A DNA stretch of 53,623 nt, from NCBI GenBank assembly GCA_038328705.1, contig JBBQMG010000008.1, forward strand, positions 1 through 53,623, given 5' to 3'. Below are positions 16,184 through 26,847 of the stretch, piece after piece. The position numbers and the translations under genes were made by a program. How positions within the stretch are numbered: position 1 is the stretch's first letter; every line of letters starts with the position of its first letter. The notes under the pieces were generated by a model, which ran no database searches, was not told the origin of the DNA, and saw nothing but the letters and a program-made list of their open reading frames with translations. The stretch is from UBA668 sp038328705. Lineage in GTDB: Bacteria; Actinomycetota; Acidimicrobiia; Acidimicrobiales; Ilumatobacteraceae.

Positions 16184-17347
16184 ATGAGCGAACCGCTGCA
16201 GCTCCCCCAGGGCTTCCACGCTCACGTCACGAACATCGGCATCAAGGACACCACCGACGACTTCACCCTCGTTGCCGCCGACGGCCCATGTGTGGCCGCC
16301 GGGGTGTTCACGCAGAGCTCGTTTGCTGGGCCCAGCGTGCTGGTCAGTCGCCGCCACGTTGCGGCCGGGACGGCGCGGGCGATGGTCGTCATCTCCAAGA
16401 ATGCCAACGTCGCCACTGGCGCTCAGGGCCTCGCCGACGCCGAGGAAGTCGTCTCCGGCGTGGCCGCCGCACTGGGCTGCGCGCCCGCGGACGTGCTGCT
16501 GGCCTCCACCGGCGTGATCGGTCGGCCGTACCCGATGAATGTGGTCCGTGCCGGGCTGGCGGCTATTCCGTCTCCATTGCCGGGCACCGATGCCTCAGCC
16601 GTTGCCCGCGGCATCATGACCACCGACACCGTCGAGAAATCGGCCACCGCAACGGTGGGCGCCGCTCGCATCGTCGGCGTCGCGAAGGGCGTGGGAATGA
16701 TCGAGCCCAACATGGCGACGATGATCGCGATGTTCTTCACTGACGCCGACGTTGCGCAGCCAGCGCTCGACGCGACGTTTCGTCGCGTCATCGACCGCAC
16801 GCTCAACTGCGTCTCGGTCGACACGGATACGTCCACCAGCGATACGGCCGTGATCCTGGCCAACGGCGCCGCCGGCCCTGTCGACGCTGGGGAGTTCGAG
16901 GAGGCGCTGTACTCGGTCGCCCAATCGCTGACGAAGCAGATCGCACGCGACGGCGAGGGCGCCACCACGCTGCTGGAAGTGATTGTCGATCAGGCCGCAT
17001 CGGCCGAACAGGCCAAGCGCGTGGCCCGTGGAATTGTGAACTCACCGCTGGTCAAGACCGCGGTGCACGGCGCCGACCCCAACTGGGGTCGGGTGGCGAT
17101 GGCCGTGGGCAAGGCCACCACTGCCGATGAGGTCGACCAGAACTTGGTCGTCATTCGGTTCGGCACGCAAGAGGTGTATCCGGCGAGACTCGACGACAGT
17201 GGCCTGGAGGCGCTTTCCGCCTACATGCGCAGCGACGACGTCTTGATCCACGTCTCACTCGCGACCGGTGGCACGTCGGCGGCAACCGTGTGGGGCTGCG
17301 ACCTCACCGACGGCTACATCCGCATCAACGCCGACTACACCACCTAG
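16184..17347 (+). CDS. argJ: Bifunctional ornithine acetyltransferase / N-acetylglutamate synthase
   Basis: 387 residues. The autoprocessing site is intact: KGVGMIEPNMATM (169-181), with Thr179 as the expected nucleophile and new N-terminus of the beta chain. STGVIG and NWGR(V)AMA(V)GK match the ArgJ active-site regions. It transfers acetyl from N-acetylornithine to glutamate in the arginine cycle. The frame is open upstream to 15893, but homology starts at the ATG at 16184, 2 nt after the MarR stop. No argC, argB or argD lies next to it, unlike most arg operons. It converges with the giant gene, with a 17-bp gap. Confidence 0.95.
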   Translation: MSEPLQLPQGFHAHVTNIGIKDTTDDFTLVAADGPCVAAGVFTQSSFAGPSVLVSRRHVAAGTARAMVVISKNANVATGAQGLADAEEVVSGVAAALGCAPADVLLASTGVIGRPYPMNVVRAGLAAIPSPLPGTDASAVARGIMTTDTVEKSATATVGAARIVGVAKGVGMIEPNMATMIAMFFTDADVAQPALDATFRRVIDRTLNCVSVDTDTSTSDTAVILANGAAGPVDAGEFEEALYSVAQSLTKQIARDGEGATTLLEVIVDQAASAEQAKRVARGIVNSPLVKTAVHGADPNWGRVAMAVGKATTADEVDQNLVVIRFGTQEVYPARLDDSGLEALSAYMRSDDVLIHVSLATGGTSAATVWGCDLTDGYIRINADYTT

Positions 17348-17364
17348 ACCCTCGACGGTCGTGG

Positions 17365-20300
17365 TCAGGTGGTGCGGCGGCGACGGCGGCGAGTTGCGAC
17401 CTGTGCCAGTGCACCGATGCCGAGCACGGCAGCTGCGCCGTAGAGCTGGGGCAGCGTGTTGCCACCAGTGGCCGGTATCGGCGCCGTCGTCACCTTCGGA
17501 TTGTCGGACTTCACCTTTGCCGGATCGAGCAGACTCCGGTCGTGGTCATCTTCGTCACCAGGGATGTTGTCGATGTTGACGTCGTCGTTGTCCACGATCG
17601 GGTCGTTGTAGACGTCCGCGTCCGGGATCGAGTCCTCGTCCTCTACGTCCTGGCCGGGCAGGTCGTAGGTGTCGGCCCCGTCGGTGACAATCTCGGCGAG
17701 GTTCACGTACGAGTCGAGGGTGATGTCGACGATCTTGACGACGATGATGACCGACTTGATCTCGCCTGGCGCCAACGAGGTGAGATCCCAGATGACCGTC
17801 TGACCGGCCACCAACGGGTTGTCGGTGGCCGACACGAACGTCAGACCGGCAGGGATCACGTCCTGCACCGTGAACTCACCCGAGTTCACATTGCCTTGGT
17901 TCTTGATCAGGATCTCGAACGAAATGTTCGAGTCCTTCTTGAACGACTGCCCAGCGGGCAAGTTCTTGACCAGGGCCAGGTCGTAGTGAATCACCGCGTC
18001 GAGAGAGGCCACATCGTGGTCATCCTCGTCGACGGTCGGGTCGTTGTGCTGCGTTGCCGGCATCGTCTTTTGGTCAACGACAACGTCGTTCGACGGGTTG
18101 CTGTCAGGCACGGAATCATCGTCCTCGACGTCACCGTCGGTCAGTACTTCGTAGCCGGTGGTGTCGTAGATGTCGGCACCATCGGCTGAGATCTCAGCCA
18201 CGTTCAACCACGGCCGCTTACTGAAGTCGGCAACGCGCACGGTGACGGTCACGCTTGTCGTCGCTCCTGCGGCCAGACCGGACAGGTTCCACGTCACGAT
18301 TTGACCGGCGATGTCGCCACCGTTGGAAGCGGTGGTGGCAGTCAGGCCGTCCGGGATGACGTCTCGCACCGTGAAGTTGCCCGACCCGACATTGCCTTGG
18401 TTCTTGACGTCGATCGTGAACGTTGCGAGGCCGGCTCCATCAATGGTTCCTGGACCGGTCTTGATCAGCGCCAGGTCGTACAGCACCGGCGCATCGAAGA
18501 AGGCGACATCGGCGTCGTCCTCACCGTTCGGCGAAGCATCGGCAATGCTGCTCAGGTCGTTGGTCGGGTGCTCCCACGTGCCGTACCCGTCGCTGACGCC
18601 TCCACCATTGTCGTTCGTGGTGACCCCATCCGGAATCGAATCAGCGTCTTCGACATCTCCGCCCGGACCCGGGGCGTCGTATGCGTCGGCTCCATCGGCA
18701 GAGATCTCGGCGATGTTCTTGAATGGCCGCTTCGAGACGTCGGTGATGCCCACTGTCACCGTCACCGAACGCACCGCACCGGCAGCCAGATTCGAAAGGC
18801 TCCACGTCACCGTGGAACCACTGATCAGACCACCATCACTGGCTGCCGTCGCAGCGGTACCAATCGGCAGTGTGTCGGTCACCGTGTACGAACCAGAGTT
18901 GACGTCACCCTGGTTCTCGACGGTCAACGTGAATGTCACTGCACCCGACGGCGTGATCGACGTCAGGTTCGGCACCTTGGCCAGCGCCAGGTCGTACGCG
19001 AGCGCAACGTTCACATCGGCGATGTCGGCGTCGTCCTCGGGATCAGGGTTCTGCCCGGCGTCGTTGATCGTCGCGTTGTCGACGCCCGCCAAGCCATAGT
19101 TGCCGTCGTTGGTGGTGTCCGTGTCGGGAGTCGAGTCGTTGTCGTCACCCCACTGTGCGCCACCATCAGTTGCGACCTCGGCAAAGTTTCGGAACGGTCG
19201 CTTCGAGAAGTCCGAGACCGTCGCCGACCAGGTCAGGTCCAGCGTCGAGCCCGCGGCCAGCCCGGACAGTGTCCAGGTGACCGTGCCGGCGACACTGTTG
19301 TACACGCCGGCGTTGGAGATACCCGTCTTCGGGGCGAGACCGGCCGGCACCTTGTCGACCACCGTGTAGTTGCCGGAATCGACCGTGCCCTGGTTCTGCA
19401 CCGTGACCGTGAAGTCGATGACGGTGCTGTCGCCACCGGTACCGTTGACAACGCCCGTCTTGGCCAAGGCCAAGTCGTAGATGTTCGCCGTGAGGTCGGC
19501 CTGAGCATCGTTGTTGGTGGGGGTGTCAGACGTGACGGTCGCCGTAGTGGGCGGTGTGCCCAACGGGTTCGTCTCCGTCACCTCGCCGGTAGCCGGTGAG
19601 ATGTAGGCCACGTTGTGGAGCGTTCCTGTGATGTTGGCGTTGATGGTCGCCGTGACGATGATCGTCTCGCCGGCCGCTCCACCTGCAGGCAGCACGGCCG
19701 AGCTCGTGCACACGTTGGTGACGCAGGTGTAGTTGCTCGATGCGGCGGAACCGACCATCGACACCAAGGTCATCCCCGCGGGCAGGATCTCGGTGACCTT
19801 CCAACCCGCCAGCGCGTCCGTGGTGCCCACGTTCGACGGTGTCAGCGTGTACTGAATCGACTTGCCCGGGTAGTAGTTGGCCGGCGTATCGAGGACCTTG
19901 GCCAGCGTCAGGTCGACGTTCACGAAGCCAGCATCGATCGTCGGCTCGTCGGTGTTACCAGGGGTGACGGCGTTGCTGCCCGAGGGCGGAGTCGTCACGC
20001 CCGCGAACCCAGTGTTCCGGTTTGCGTTCGAGTCGTTCGCTGCCGTGCCCGAGAACTGGGTGGTGAACGAGTAATTGGTCGGTGCGATGAACTTCACCTG
20101 ATAACCCGCCGACGGTGACAGGTCGTCGAAGAAGTAGAACCCGCTGCCATCCGTGGTGGTCGTGCGCAGCAACGTGGTGCCGGCCGAGTTGTACAACTGG
20201 ACCGTCACACCGGACATCGCCGGTTCCGCTGCGCCCTGCACGCCATCACGGTTGACGTCGAGCCAGACGTAATCGCCGATCGACACCAACGAATCGACCG

Positions 20301-23300
20301 ACACCGTTGCTTGCGCATCATTGTTCGTCGGCGTCGTCGACGTGTTCGTCGACGTCGTCGGGGTGATCAACGGGATCACTTCCGTGACCTCGTTGGAAGC
20401 GGGCGAGACATAGGCGACGTTGTGCGCCGAGCCGACGAAGTCGGCGTTGATCGCCGTAGTGACGATGATCTGCTCACCAGCCGCCGCGATACCCAACTGC
20501 GCCGAGCTCGTACAGGTGAGAGTCGCCAGCACACAGGTGTAGATGCTCGAGCCACCGGCAGCACCCACGATTCCGGTTGCGGTCAGGCCGACAGGCAGGA
20601 TGTCGGTCACCGACCAGCCGTCCAGCGCGTTCGTGCTGCCGACGTTCGTCGGAGTCAGTGCAAACGTCACCGTCGAGCCTTCGTAGTACGGGCCGGCCGA
20701 TGTGATGGCCTTCGCCACGGCGAGATCGACCCGCACCAGGCCGGCGTCGACGGCTGGGAAGTCCGGCGTCCCCGAGGCGTTCGAGCCATCGGCCGGCGTC
20801 GTGAAGACAGCGGTCACACCAGTCGCGACGTCGGCATCGCTGTTGTTGGTGACCGCCACCGCACCTGACTGGCTGGTGAAGAAGTCGCCGGAGGGAGCGG
20901 TGAACTTCACCTGATAGTTCGTGCTCGGCAGCAAACCCGTGAACGAGTAGAAGCCGGAAACGTTCGTCGTGGTCAATGTCTGCGTCGCAACATCCGGAGG
21001 ATCGATCGAGTTCCCCGACGCATCGAGCAGCTCCACCGTCACACCGCTGACAGGCGCCTCGCCGCCGGTCTGCAAGCCATCGCGATTCAGGTCGAACCAC
21101 ACGTAGTCACCGACACTCACCAACGGGGTCACGAGAACATCGGCCTGTGCGTCGTTGTTCGTCGATGTCGTCGACGTGTTCGTCGATGTCGTGGGAACCA
21201 CGAGCGGGATCGTCTCGGTCACCTCACCCGGACCGGGCGAGACGTAGGTGACGTTGTGTGCCGTGACTGCTGGGCCGGCGTTCACTGTGGCGGTGACGAT
21301 GATCGTCTCCGCAGTCGCGCCTGCTGCCAGCGGCGCGCCGGAGGTGCACACGTTGCTGACGCACGTGTAGATGCTGGAACCACCGGCCGAACCCACCATG
21401 GAGACCAGGGTGAGACGAGCAGGCATGATCTCGGTCACCTTCCAACCCGTGAGGGCTGCAGTAGTGCCATTGTTGTTCGGGGTGAGCGTGAACGTCACCG
21501 TGTTCCCTGGGTAGACAAGGCCGGCGGTGTTCAGCACCTTCGCGATCGCCAGGTCCACCTTCACCAGGCCCGCATCGATCGTGGAGTCATCGGCAGCATT
21601 CGGGGCGCCGGAGTTGGCGCCGGCAGCCGCGGTAATGACGTTGGCACGACCGGTGGTGGTGTTCGCGTTGGAGTCGGTCGCCGTAGCACCGGTGAACTGC
21701 GAGGTGAAGCCATACGTGGCGTCCGGCTTCACGAACTCGACGATGTAGTTGGTGCTCGGGGCCAGATCGGTGAACGAGTAGTACCCCTGCGCGTTGGTCG
21801 ACGTCGTCTTGACGATGGTCGCCGGTGCCGAGGCCAGATAGAGGTTGACCGTCATACCGACGATCGGCGGCTCCGCCACGGCGGTGCCCTGTTGACCATT
21901 TCGGTTGACGTCCAACCACACGTAATCACCGATGGAGACCAACGAGAGTGCGAGCGCATCGTCGTTGTCGTCCTCGTCGGTGAGATTGGGCGCCGTGTAC
22001 GTGGCGCCCAGAGCGATGACGCCGGTGTAGCCCTCGTTGGGCGGCGGCGTGTTGTCCTTGCCGATGCCACCGGTCTGCTGGCCCGCGGGAGTCGAGTCGA
22101 TGTCGTTCGTGAAGTAGTAGGCCGACGAGTCGGTGTTGATCTCCGCCCAGTTGCGCCATGGTCCGGAGGTCCAGTCGGTGACGTTCAGCGCAACCTTGAC
22201 GTCGACGTAGCCACCGATCGGGATGTTGGCGATCGAGCAACTCACTGTGGTATCGAGGTTGTCGGTGCACGTGGCGGCGCTGTTGACGGCGTCGAACGTG
22301 GTGCCGGTGGGCATCTGGTCCTTCACCGTGACGGCTCGCGATGGCACGTTGCCCTGGTTGTAGACGCGGATGGTGAACACGGGGCCGTTGGGATGGGCGA
22401 TCGGGCTGTTCGTGACGACCTTCGCCAGCGCCAGGTCGTAGGTCACGACCGGGTTGATGTCGGCGATGTCGGCATCGTCCTGCGGGTCGCCGCCACGTAC
22501 TCCCGCGTCGGCAATGGTGAGGTTGTCGATACCTGTGCCTGGGGTAGCACCGATGGCCGGATAGGTCCCGTCGTTCGTGGTGACGGTGTCGGGCGTCGAG
22601 TCCCAATCGGTGGTCGGCGTCAGCACGCCGCCGGTCGTGACCAGTTCCGACGAGTCGTCGCTGATCTCGGCGAAGTTGCGATAGGGCCGCTTCGACCAGT
22701 CGTCAATCTGTGCCGTGAATGTGATGGTCGCGGAGCCCCCTGGCGCAAGGTTGGACATCCCAGTCCATGTGAGGGTGCCGGAACCGACCGTGGGCGATGA
22801 GGGCGACGCGCTCCCTAAGACATACGAGACTCCGGCCGGCAACGTGTCGGTGACGTCGTACACGCCGGACGCAACGCCGCCCTGGTTCTGGACAAGGATC
22901 GTGAACGTGGCGGTCCCGAGCGGCAACACGTTCGTCGTGTTCACCGTCTTCACCAGCGCCAGGTCGTAACGGATGCTGACATAGCTGGAGGGGTCCGTGG
23001 CACTGACCGGAGTCCGTTCGGCCGGCTTCAACGCCGTACCGCTGTCGAGCACTGGTGTGCCCGACACCGTGGCGATGTTGCTGTAGTCGACGGTCTTCGC
23101 AGTGCTCGTGGCGGTACAGGTCATGACCGCACCGCGGTTGAGGGCGATCGGGGCCGCAGGCGAGCTGGACAGACCGCTGGCATTGGTGCCGTCGGTAACG
23201 ATCGAGCAGTTGCTGACCGTGAACGTCGGGTCGGGACCACCGTTGTCGGTGAGGCTGACGCTCTCCAGGCGGGTGTTGCCCGTGTTGGTGACCGTGTAGA

Positions 23301-26300
23301 GCCAGGTGACCGGTCGGCCTCGAAGGATGCTGACGCCGTCGCCGGCCTGGCTGTCGGGCCACGCAGTGTCCTTGGTGACTTTGTTGACCTTGATGGTCGG
23401 CTGGGGCTTCCACAGACCCGCGTCCCAGCTCAGGTCGGCTTCAGAGCCGCTGGAGCCAAGGTTGACGACGGTCGTCTCGTAGAACGGCAGGCCGTTGCCG
23501 GCGCCGGAGCCCGTGCCAGTACCGGTGCCGACAGAGGTTTGCGGGATGTCGCTGTCCGTGTTCCCGTTGCCCGGGGTGCCAAGGTCGGTCGCCCCGAGGC
23601 CGTCGGCATCCTGCGGCGAGATGTACCACGATGTCGGCGGGTAGAAGCGCACCTTGTAGTCGCCTGCCGGCAGACCTTGGGTGGGGTCGTTGTAGTCGGT
23701 CGAGAAGAGGTAGTTGCCGTTGACGTCGGTGTAGGTGTACCCGTAGAAAATGAAAACCCCTGGAGAGGTCTGCTTGTAGAGCTCGACATACACACCACTG
23801 ACAGCATAGGTGGCACCTGTCTCGCCGGAATCCTGGATGCCGTTGTAGTTCTTGTCGTACCACACACGATCGCCGATGCTGTTCGACTGCGCGGGAGCGG
23901 CGACGTGGATGTCGACCTTCGGTGGCTCGGCACCGAGGCGCCCCGGGTTGGAGAGACCGCCCAACTGGTCGTCGGGCACATGCACGCCGTACGCGAAGCT
24001 GTTCGACGCGCGCGGGCACGTCGGGCCGCCCTCGGTGAGCTGCTGGACGCCGTCGCCATTGGCGTCGACCCATGGCGTGACCTCGGTTCGCCCGAGAATG
24101 GTGGTGTTGCCTGGGCCACCCGTGCCGGTTGCCGGGGCATACGGAGGGGTGGTGACCGGAATCGTGCAATTGGTGAGCCAGTCGTACGGGCTCACACCAC
24201 TTGTGTAGGTGGGGTCGAACACCGGGGTGACCATCTCGTACTCGAACGACAGCGACTGGCCGAAGTCGAGTCGACCTGGGTAGGTGAGCCGGATCGACCG
24301 GTAGAGCGGCAGGTTGGCGACGGTCGGTGAAGCCGTCCAGTTCGGCACATCACACGCGACGATCGGGCCGAGCACCTCGGGCCGACATGGCTTGTTCGAC
24401 AGTGAGTACTCCACAGTCCAACCGGGGGGCGCGGTGATCAAGGAGACCAGATAGGGCGTAAACTCGGAGCCTCGCTTGACAGTGCTCAGGCGAACCCCGA
24501 CGTCGCCGACGAACGGGAGGATGTCGACGTACTGCACTTGGTCGACCTGCACGTTGCCCACGTTCTGGACCGAGATCTTCCACGTCATGTGGCCACCTGG
24601 CACCGTCGTGCCGGCGAGGTTGAAACCCGCGTCGAGGGCGCCCTGCACCAGCTTCTGCGACCTCAATTGGGCGGAGATGTTGACGTTGATGGAGTGGGCA
24701 GCCTTGCAGCCGGCCTGGACGCAGTGGTTGAACTGTGAGCCGTCAGCCTGCGTGATGTGCACCACGTTGGTGTAGCTGCCCGGAAGGGCGGGCGTGTCGT
24801 TGACCGTCGGGGTTTGGAACCCGTCGGCGGTCACGTCATACGTGATTGCCGGCGCGATCTGGCCGGGCGTGAGCGTTCCGGTGTACTGCAGCGTGATCAG
24901 CGTGCCGGGGCCCTGCGCGCTGGTGTTGCTGGGAAGGACCTCCGGCGTGCAGCCGCCAGGGGTGAGCGCGACCAGAGTCCAGCCGCCGGCGGGTAGCGCG
25001 ACGCCACCAGCTCGCAGGTTGCTGACGACGAGGCGCGAGCTGTCCGGTACGCAGTCCGTGAGCCGTGGGTTGACGAGGTCGCCCGTCGCATCCGAGTTGT
25101 TCGAGGCCGTGAGCGTGTATGTGACGGTGGCGCCCAGGTCGATGGCTGCGGGTGAGGTCTTCGTGATCGAGGGGTGTGGCTGCGGGGTCTCGAGCTGGAC
25201 GCTGGCGCACGACCGACCGCGATCCTGAAGGATGGTGTCCTGCTCGCCGGTGAGCGTCACGCAGTTCTGGCGAATGATGCCGGGCTGGTTCGGCGGGACC
25301 GAAGGTGGGGTGCCGGTGATGGTGCCGATCAGTTTCTGGCCCGATGCCGACCAGCCGCTGCCGATGGTGCCGGTGAACACCCAGCGCACATAGTTCACCC
25401 CGGCGAGACCGGTGGTGACCGAGGCCCCCGGTGCAGTGGAAACCTGCGTCCAGGTGCTGTTGTCCGGTGACGTCTCGATCGACGCGCTGACCGTCGAGGG
25501 GGCACCGGACCATGTGCCCGTGTTGATCTGCGTGAGGGTGAACCCCGTCGGGAATGGGCCGTCGCTAAGGGTTGCCGTGGTGAAGGCATGCGCCTCGGCG
25601 TCGCTCGTGTTGGAGGCGCCGAGACTGTAGGTGACCGTGTCACCGTTCTGGACGTAGTAGTTGCCGCTCGCATTCTTTGACGGTCCAAAGCGGGTGATCG
25701 GCCCGATCAGCGTCAGGGTGGTGGTGGCGGGGCCGATGTTCTGCGGCCCGCCGCCGGCGCTGTTGCTGCCGACAGCCGAAACCGAGTTGGTCTTGGTCTC
25801 ACCGATCACATTGGTGAGATCGCCTCCGGCGAACATGTTGACGAAGGTGACATTGAACGAGATCGGAAGGCAGCCCTGCGCGTCGGTGGCCGGCAAGTTC
25901 GCCGGGTCGCCCGGGTTGGGTACACCCGCAGGGTGCAGGTTCCACACGATCGTGCCGCCGGTACCGGGTTGGACGATTGTCAACAACGGGTTCATCGGGT
26001 CGGGGATCATCGTGCTGGGTGTGCCGGGCGTGTACACGCCGCCGAAGGGCAACGGTCCCACCGGGGTGGCCCCTACCGGCAGAACGTCGGTGACGGTGTA
26101 GCTGTCCCACAGTGCCGTGCTCGTCTGCGGGCACACCTTCACGGTGTAGGCGACAGGGTCGGTGCCCGCCGCGTTGAGCAGCGCCGTGCTGGGACCGGTC
26201 TTGAAGATGCCTGACTGCGCCGGCAATGCGTTGATGTAGGAGACCGCCGGACCGGCGGAACAGTGGACCGTATCGGTGTCGGTGCACGGCGAAGAGATGA

Positions 26301-26847
26301 CGGCCGTGTTGGAGACTTGCTGGGCTTGGGGCGTGAACGGGACGATGCCCTGCGGCACGGTCAGCGACAGCGTGACCGAACCAGAGTCGCCCGCCACCAT
26401 CATCGAAGTGGCCGTCCAGCTGACAGTCTTGGTCGGGCTCGCACCACTGACGCCGTTGAAGACTACATCCGTGGGGTAGAACGCGCTGGCTGAGGCGAAG
26501 TTGAGCTGGGCAGGGTTGCCGTAGATGTCGGTGAACGTCGGAAGCGTGTCGGTGAACGTGAGACCCGCGCAGTCGGCGGCGACCAGGCCGGAGCAGCTAT
26601 AGGTGATGGTGTAGGTGAGCGTCGTCGACGGGAGCAACCGTGCGCCCAGCGAGCTCAACGGCGCCACGGTCTTGCCGTCCAACGACAAGAAACTATCCGG
26701 TGGAGCTGCATCGGCGGTCGGGGCGACGACAATCGGTGCGACGACGACGACGGTCGACGCCAACAAGACACCGGCCACGATTCCGAACAGGGCGCGCAGG
26801 CGACCTGACATCGTGCGTCCGGCATCCAATTTGATTCGCTCGTTCAC
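17365..26847 (-). CDS. Giant secreted DUF11 / SdrD-type repeat surface protein with sorting-like C-terminus
   Basis: 3,160 residues. A signal peptide lies within residues ~13-48 (LFGIVAGVLLAS... TADA|APP). Residues ~50-980 hold DUF11-like beta domains (for example GDTVTYSLGASNTS, LGATVTYTLTASNNS). SdrD_B/Cna_B-type domains with S(I/V)GD(Y/R)VW(Y/L/F)D start near 988, 1636, 1910 and 2188; DUF11 repeats opening with (Y)DLALAK lie near 1293, 1470, 1763, 2043, 2313, 2458, 2616, 2788 and 2953. The C-terminus is IPATGG (3124-3129), a hydrophobic helix and an Arg-rich tail, as in sortase substrates; LPXTG is imperfect and no sortase is in the window. Likely role: cell-wall-anchored adhesin or stalk. 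GGAG lies 6-7 nt before the GTG start. Repeats are very similar to each other, suggesting duplication. Confidence 0.9.
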   Translation of the reverse strand: MNERIKLDAGRTMSGRLRALFGIVAGVLLASTVVVVAPIVVAPTADAAPPDSFLSLDGKTVAPLSSLGARLLPSTTLTYTITYSCSGLVAADCAGLTFTDTLPTFTDIYGNPAQLNFASASAFYPTDVVFNGVSGASPTKTVSWTATSMMVAGDSGSVTLSLTVPQGIVPFTPQAQQVSNTAVISSPCTDTDTVHCSAGPAVSYINALPAQSGIFKTGPSTALLNAAGTDPVAYTVKVCPQTSTALWDSYTVTDVLPVGATPVGPLPFGGVYTPGTPSTMIPDPMNPLLTIVQPGTGGTIVWNLHPAGVPNPGDPANLPATDAQGCLPISFNVTFVNMFAGGDLTNVIGETKTNSVSAVGSNSAGGGPQNIGPATTTLTLIGPITRFGPSKNASGNYYVQNGDTVTYSLGASNTSDAEAHAFTTATLSDGPFPTGFTLTQINTGTWSGAPSTVSASIETSPDNSTWTQVSTAPGASVTTGLAGVNYVRWVFTGTIGSGWSASGQKLIGTITGTPPSVPPNQPGIIRQNCVTLTGEQDTILQDRGRSCASVQLETPQPHPSITKTSPAAIDLGATVTYTLTASNNSDATGDLVNPRLTDCVPDSSRLVVSNLRAGGVALPAGGWTLVALTPGGCTPEVLPSNTSAQGPGTLITLQYTGTLTPGQIAPAITYDVTADGFQTPTVNDTPALPGSYTNVVHITQADGSQFNHCVQAGCKAAHSINVNISAQLRSQKLVQGALDAGFNLAGTTVPGGHMTWKISVQNVGNVQVDQVQYVDILPFVGDVGVRLSTVKRGSEFTPYLVSLITAPPGWTVEYSLSNKPCRPEVLGPIVACDVPNWTASPTVANLPLYRSIRLTYPGRLDFGQSLSFEYEMVTPVFDPTYTSGVSPYDWLTNCTIPVTTPPYAPATGTGGPGNTTILGRTEVTPWVDANGDGVQQLTEGGPTCPRASNSFAYGVHVPDDQLGGLSNPGRLGAEPPKVDIHVAAPAQSNSIGDRVWYDKNYNGIQDSGETGATYAVSGVYVELYKQTSPGVFIFYGYTYTDVNGNYLFSTDYNDPTQGLPAGDYKVRFYPPTSWYISPQDADGLGATDLGTPGNGNTDSDIPQTSVGTGTGTGSGAGNGLPFYETTVVNLGSSGSEADLSWDAGLWKPQPTIKVNKVTKDTAWPDSQAGDGVSILRGRPVTWLYTVTNTGNTRLESVSLTDNGGPDPTFTVSNCSIVTDGTNASGLSSSPAAPIALNRGAVMTCTATSTAKTVDYSNIATVSGTPVLDSGTALKPAERTPVSATDPSSYVSIRYDLALVKTVNTTNVLPLGTATFTILVQNQGGVASGVYDVTDTLPAGVSYVLGSASPSSPTVGSGTLTWTGMSNLAPGGSATITFTAQIDDWSKRPYRNFAEISDDSSELVTTGGVLTPTTDWDSTPDTVTTNDGTYPAIGATPGTGIDNLTIADAGVRGGDPQDDADIADINPVVTYDLALAKVVTNSPIAHPNGPVFTIRVYNQGNVPSRAVTVKDQMPTGTTFDAVNSAATCTDNLDTTVSCSIANIPIGGYVDVKVALNVTDWTSGPWRNWAEINTDSSAYYFTNDIDSTPAGQQTGGIGKDNTPPPNEGYTGVIALGATYTAPNLTDEDDNDDALALSLVSIGDYVWLDVNRNGQQGTAVAEPPIVGMTVNLYLASAPATIVKTTSTNAQGYYSFTDLAPSTNYIVEFVKPDATYGFTSQFTGATATDSNANTTTGRANVITAAAGANSGAPNAADDSTIDAGLVKVDLAIAKVLNTAGLVYPGNTVTFTLTPNNNGTTAALTGWKVTEIMPARLTLVSMVGSAGGSSIYTCVSNVCTSGAPLAAGATAETIIVTATVNAGPAVTAHNVTYVSPGPGEVTETIPLVVPTTSTNTSTTSTNNDAQADVLVTPLVSVGDYVWFDLNRDGLQTGGEAPVSGVTVELLDASGNSIDPPDVATQTLTTTNVSGFYSFTGLLPSTNYQVKFTAPSGDFFTSQSGAVAVTNNSDADVATGVTAVFTTPADGSNASGTPDFPAVDAGLVRVDLAVAKAITSAGPYYEGSTVTFALTPTNVGSTNALDGWSVTDILPVGLTATGIVGAAGGSSIYTCVLATLTCTSSAQLGIAAAGEQIIVTTAINADFVGSAHNVAYVSPASNEVTEVIPLITPTTSTNTSTTPTNNDAQATVSVDSLVSIGDYVWLDVNRDGVQGAAEPAMSGVTVQLYNSAGTTLLRTTTTDGSGFYFFDDLSPSAGYQVKFIAPTNYSFTTQFSGTAANDSNANRNTGFAGVTTPPSGSNAVTPGNTDEPTIDAGFVNVDLTLAKVLDTPANYYPGKSIQYTLTPSNVGTTDALAGWKVTEILPAGMTLVSMVGSAASSNYTCVTNVCTSSAVLPAGGAAGETIIVTATINANITGTLHNVAYISPATGEVTETNPLGTPPTTATVTSDTPTNNDAQADLTANIYDLALAKTGVVNGTGGDSTVIDFTVTVQNQGTVDSGNYTVVDKVPAGLAPKTGISNAGVYNSVAGTVTWTLSGLAAGSTLDLTWSATVSDFSKRPFRNFAEVATDGGAQWGDDNDSTPDTDTTNDGNYGLAGVDNATINDAGQNPDPEDDADIADVNVALAYDLALAKVPNLTSITPSGAVTFTLTVENQGDVNSGSYTVTDTLPIGTAATAASDGGLISGSTVTWSLSNLAAGAVRSVTVTVGITDVSKRPFKNIAEISADGADAYDAPGPGGDVEDADSIPDGVTTNDNGGGVSDGYGTWEHPTNDLSSIADASPNGEDDADVAFFDAPVLYDLALIKTGPGTIDGAGLATFTIDVKNQGNVGSGNFTVRDVIPDGLTATTASNGGDIAGQIVTWNLSGLAAGATTSVTVTVRVADFSKRPWLNVAEISADGADIYDTTGYEVLTDGDVEDDDSVPDSNPSNDVVVDQKTMPATQHNDPTVDEDDHDVASLDAVIHYDLALVKNLPAGQSFKKDSNISFEILIKNQGNVNSGEFTVQDVIPAGLTFVSATDNPLVAGQTVIWDLTSLAPGEIKSVIIVVKIVDITLDSYVNLAEIVTDGADTYDLPGQDVEDEDSIPDADVYNDPIVDNDDVNIDNIPGDEDDHDRSLLDPAKVKSDNPKVTTAPIPATGGNTLPQLYGAAAVLGIGALAQVATRRRRRRTT

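Noticed and set aside
18301..19599. 432-codon plus-strand ORF inside the giant gene
   Set aside because: Antisense product of DUF11 repeats; its own repetitiveness is inherited from them.
17365..26847. Suspicion that the 9.5-kb ORF is an assembly artefact of collapsed or chained repeats
   Set aside because: One frame is kept throughout, domains diverge in sequence, and a signal peptide and sorting-like tail stand at the two ends.
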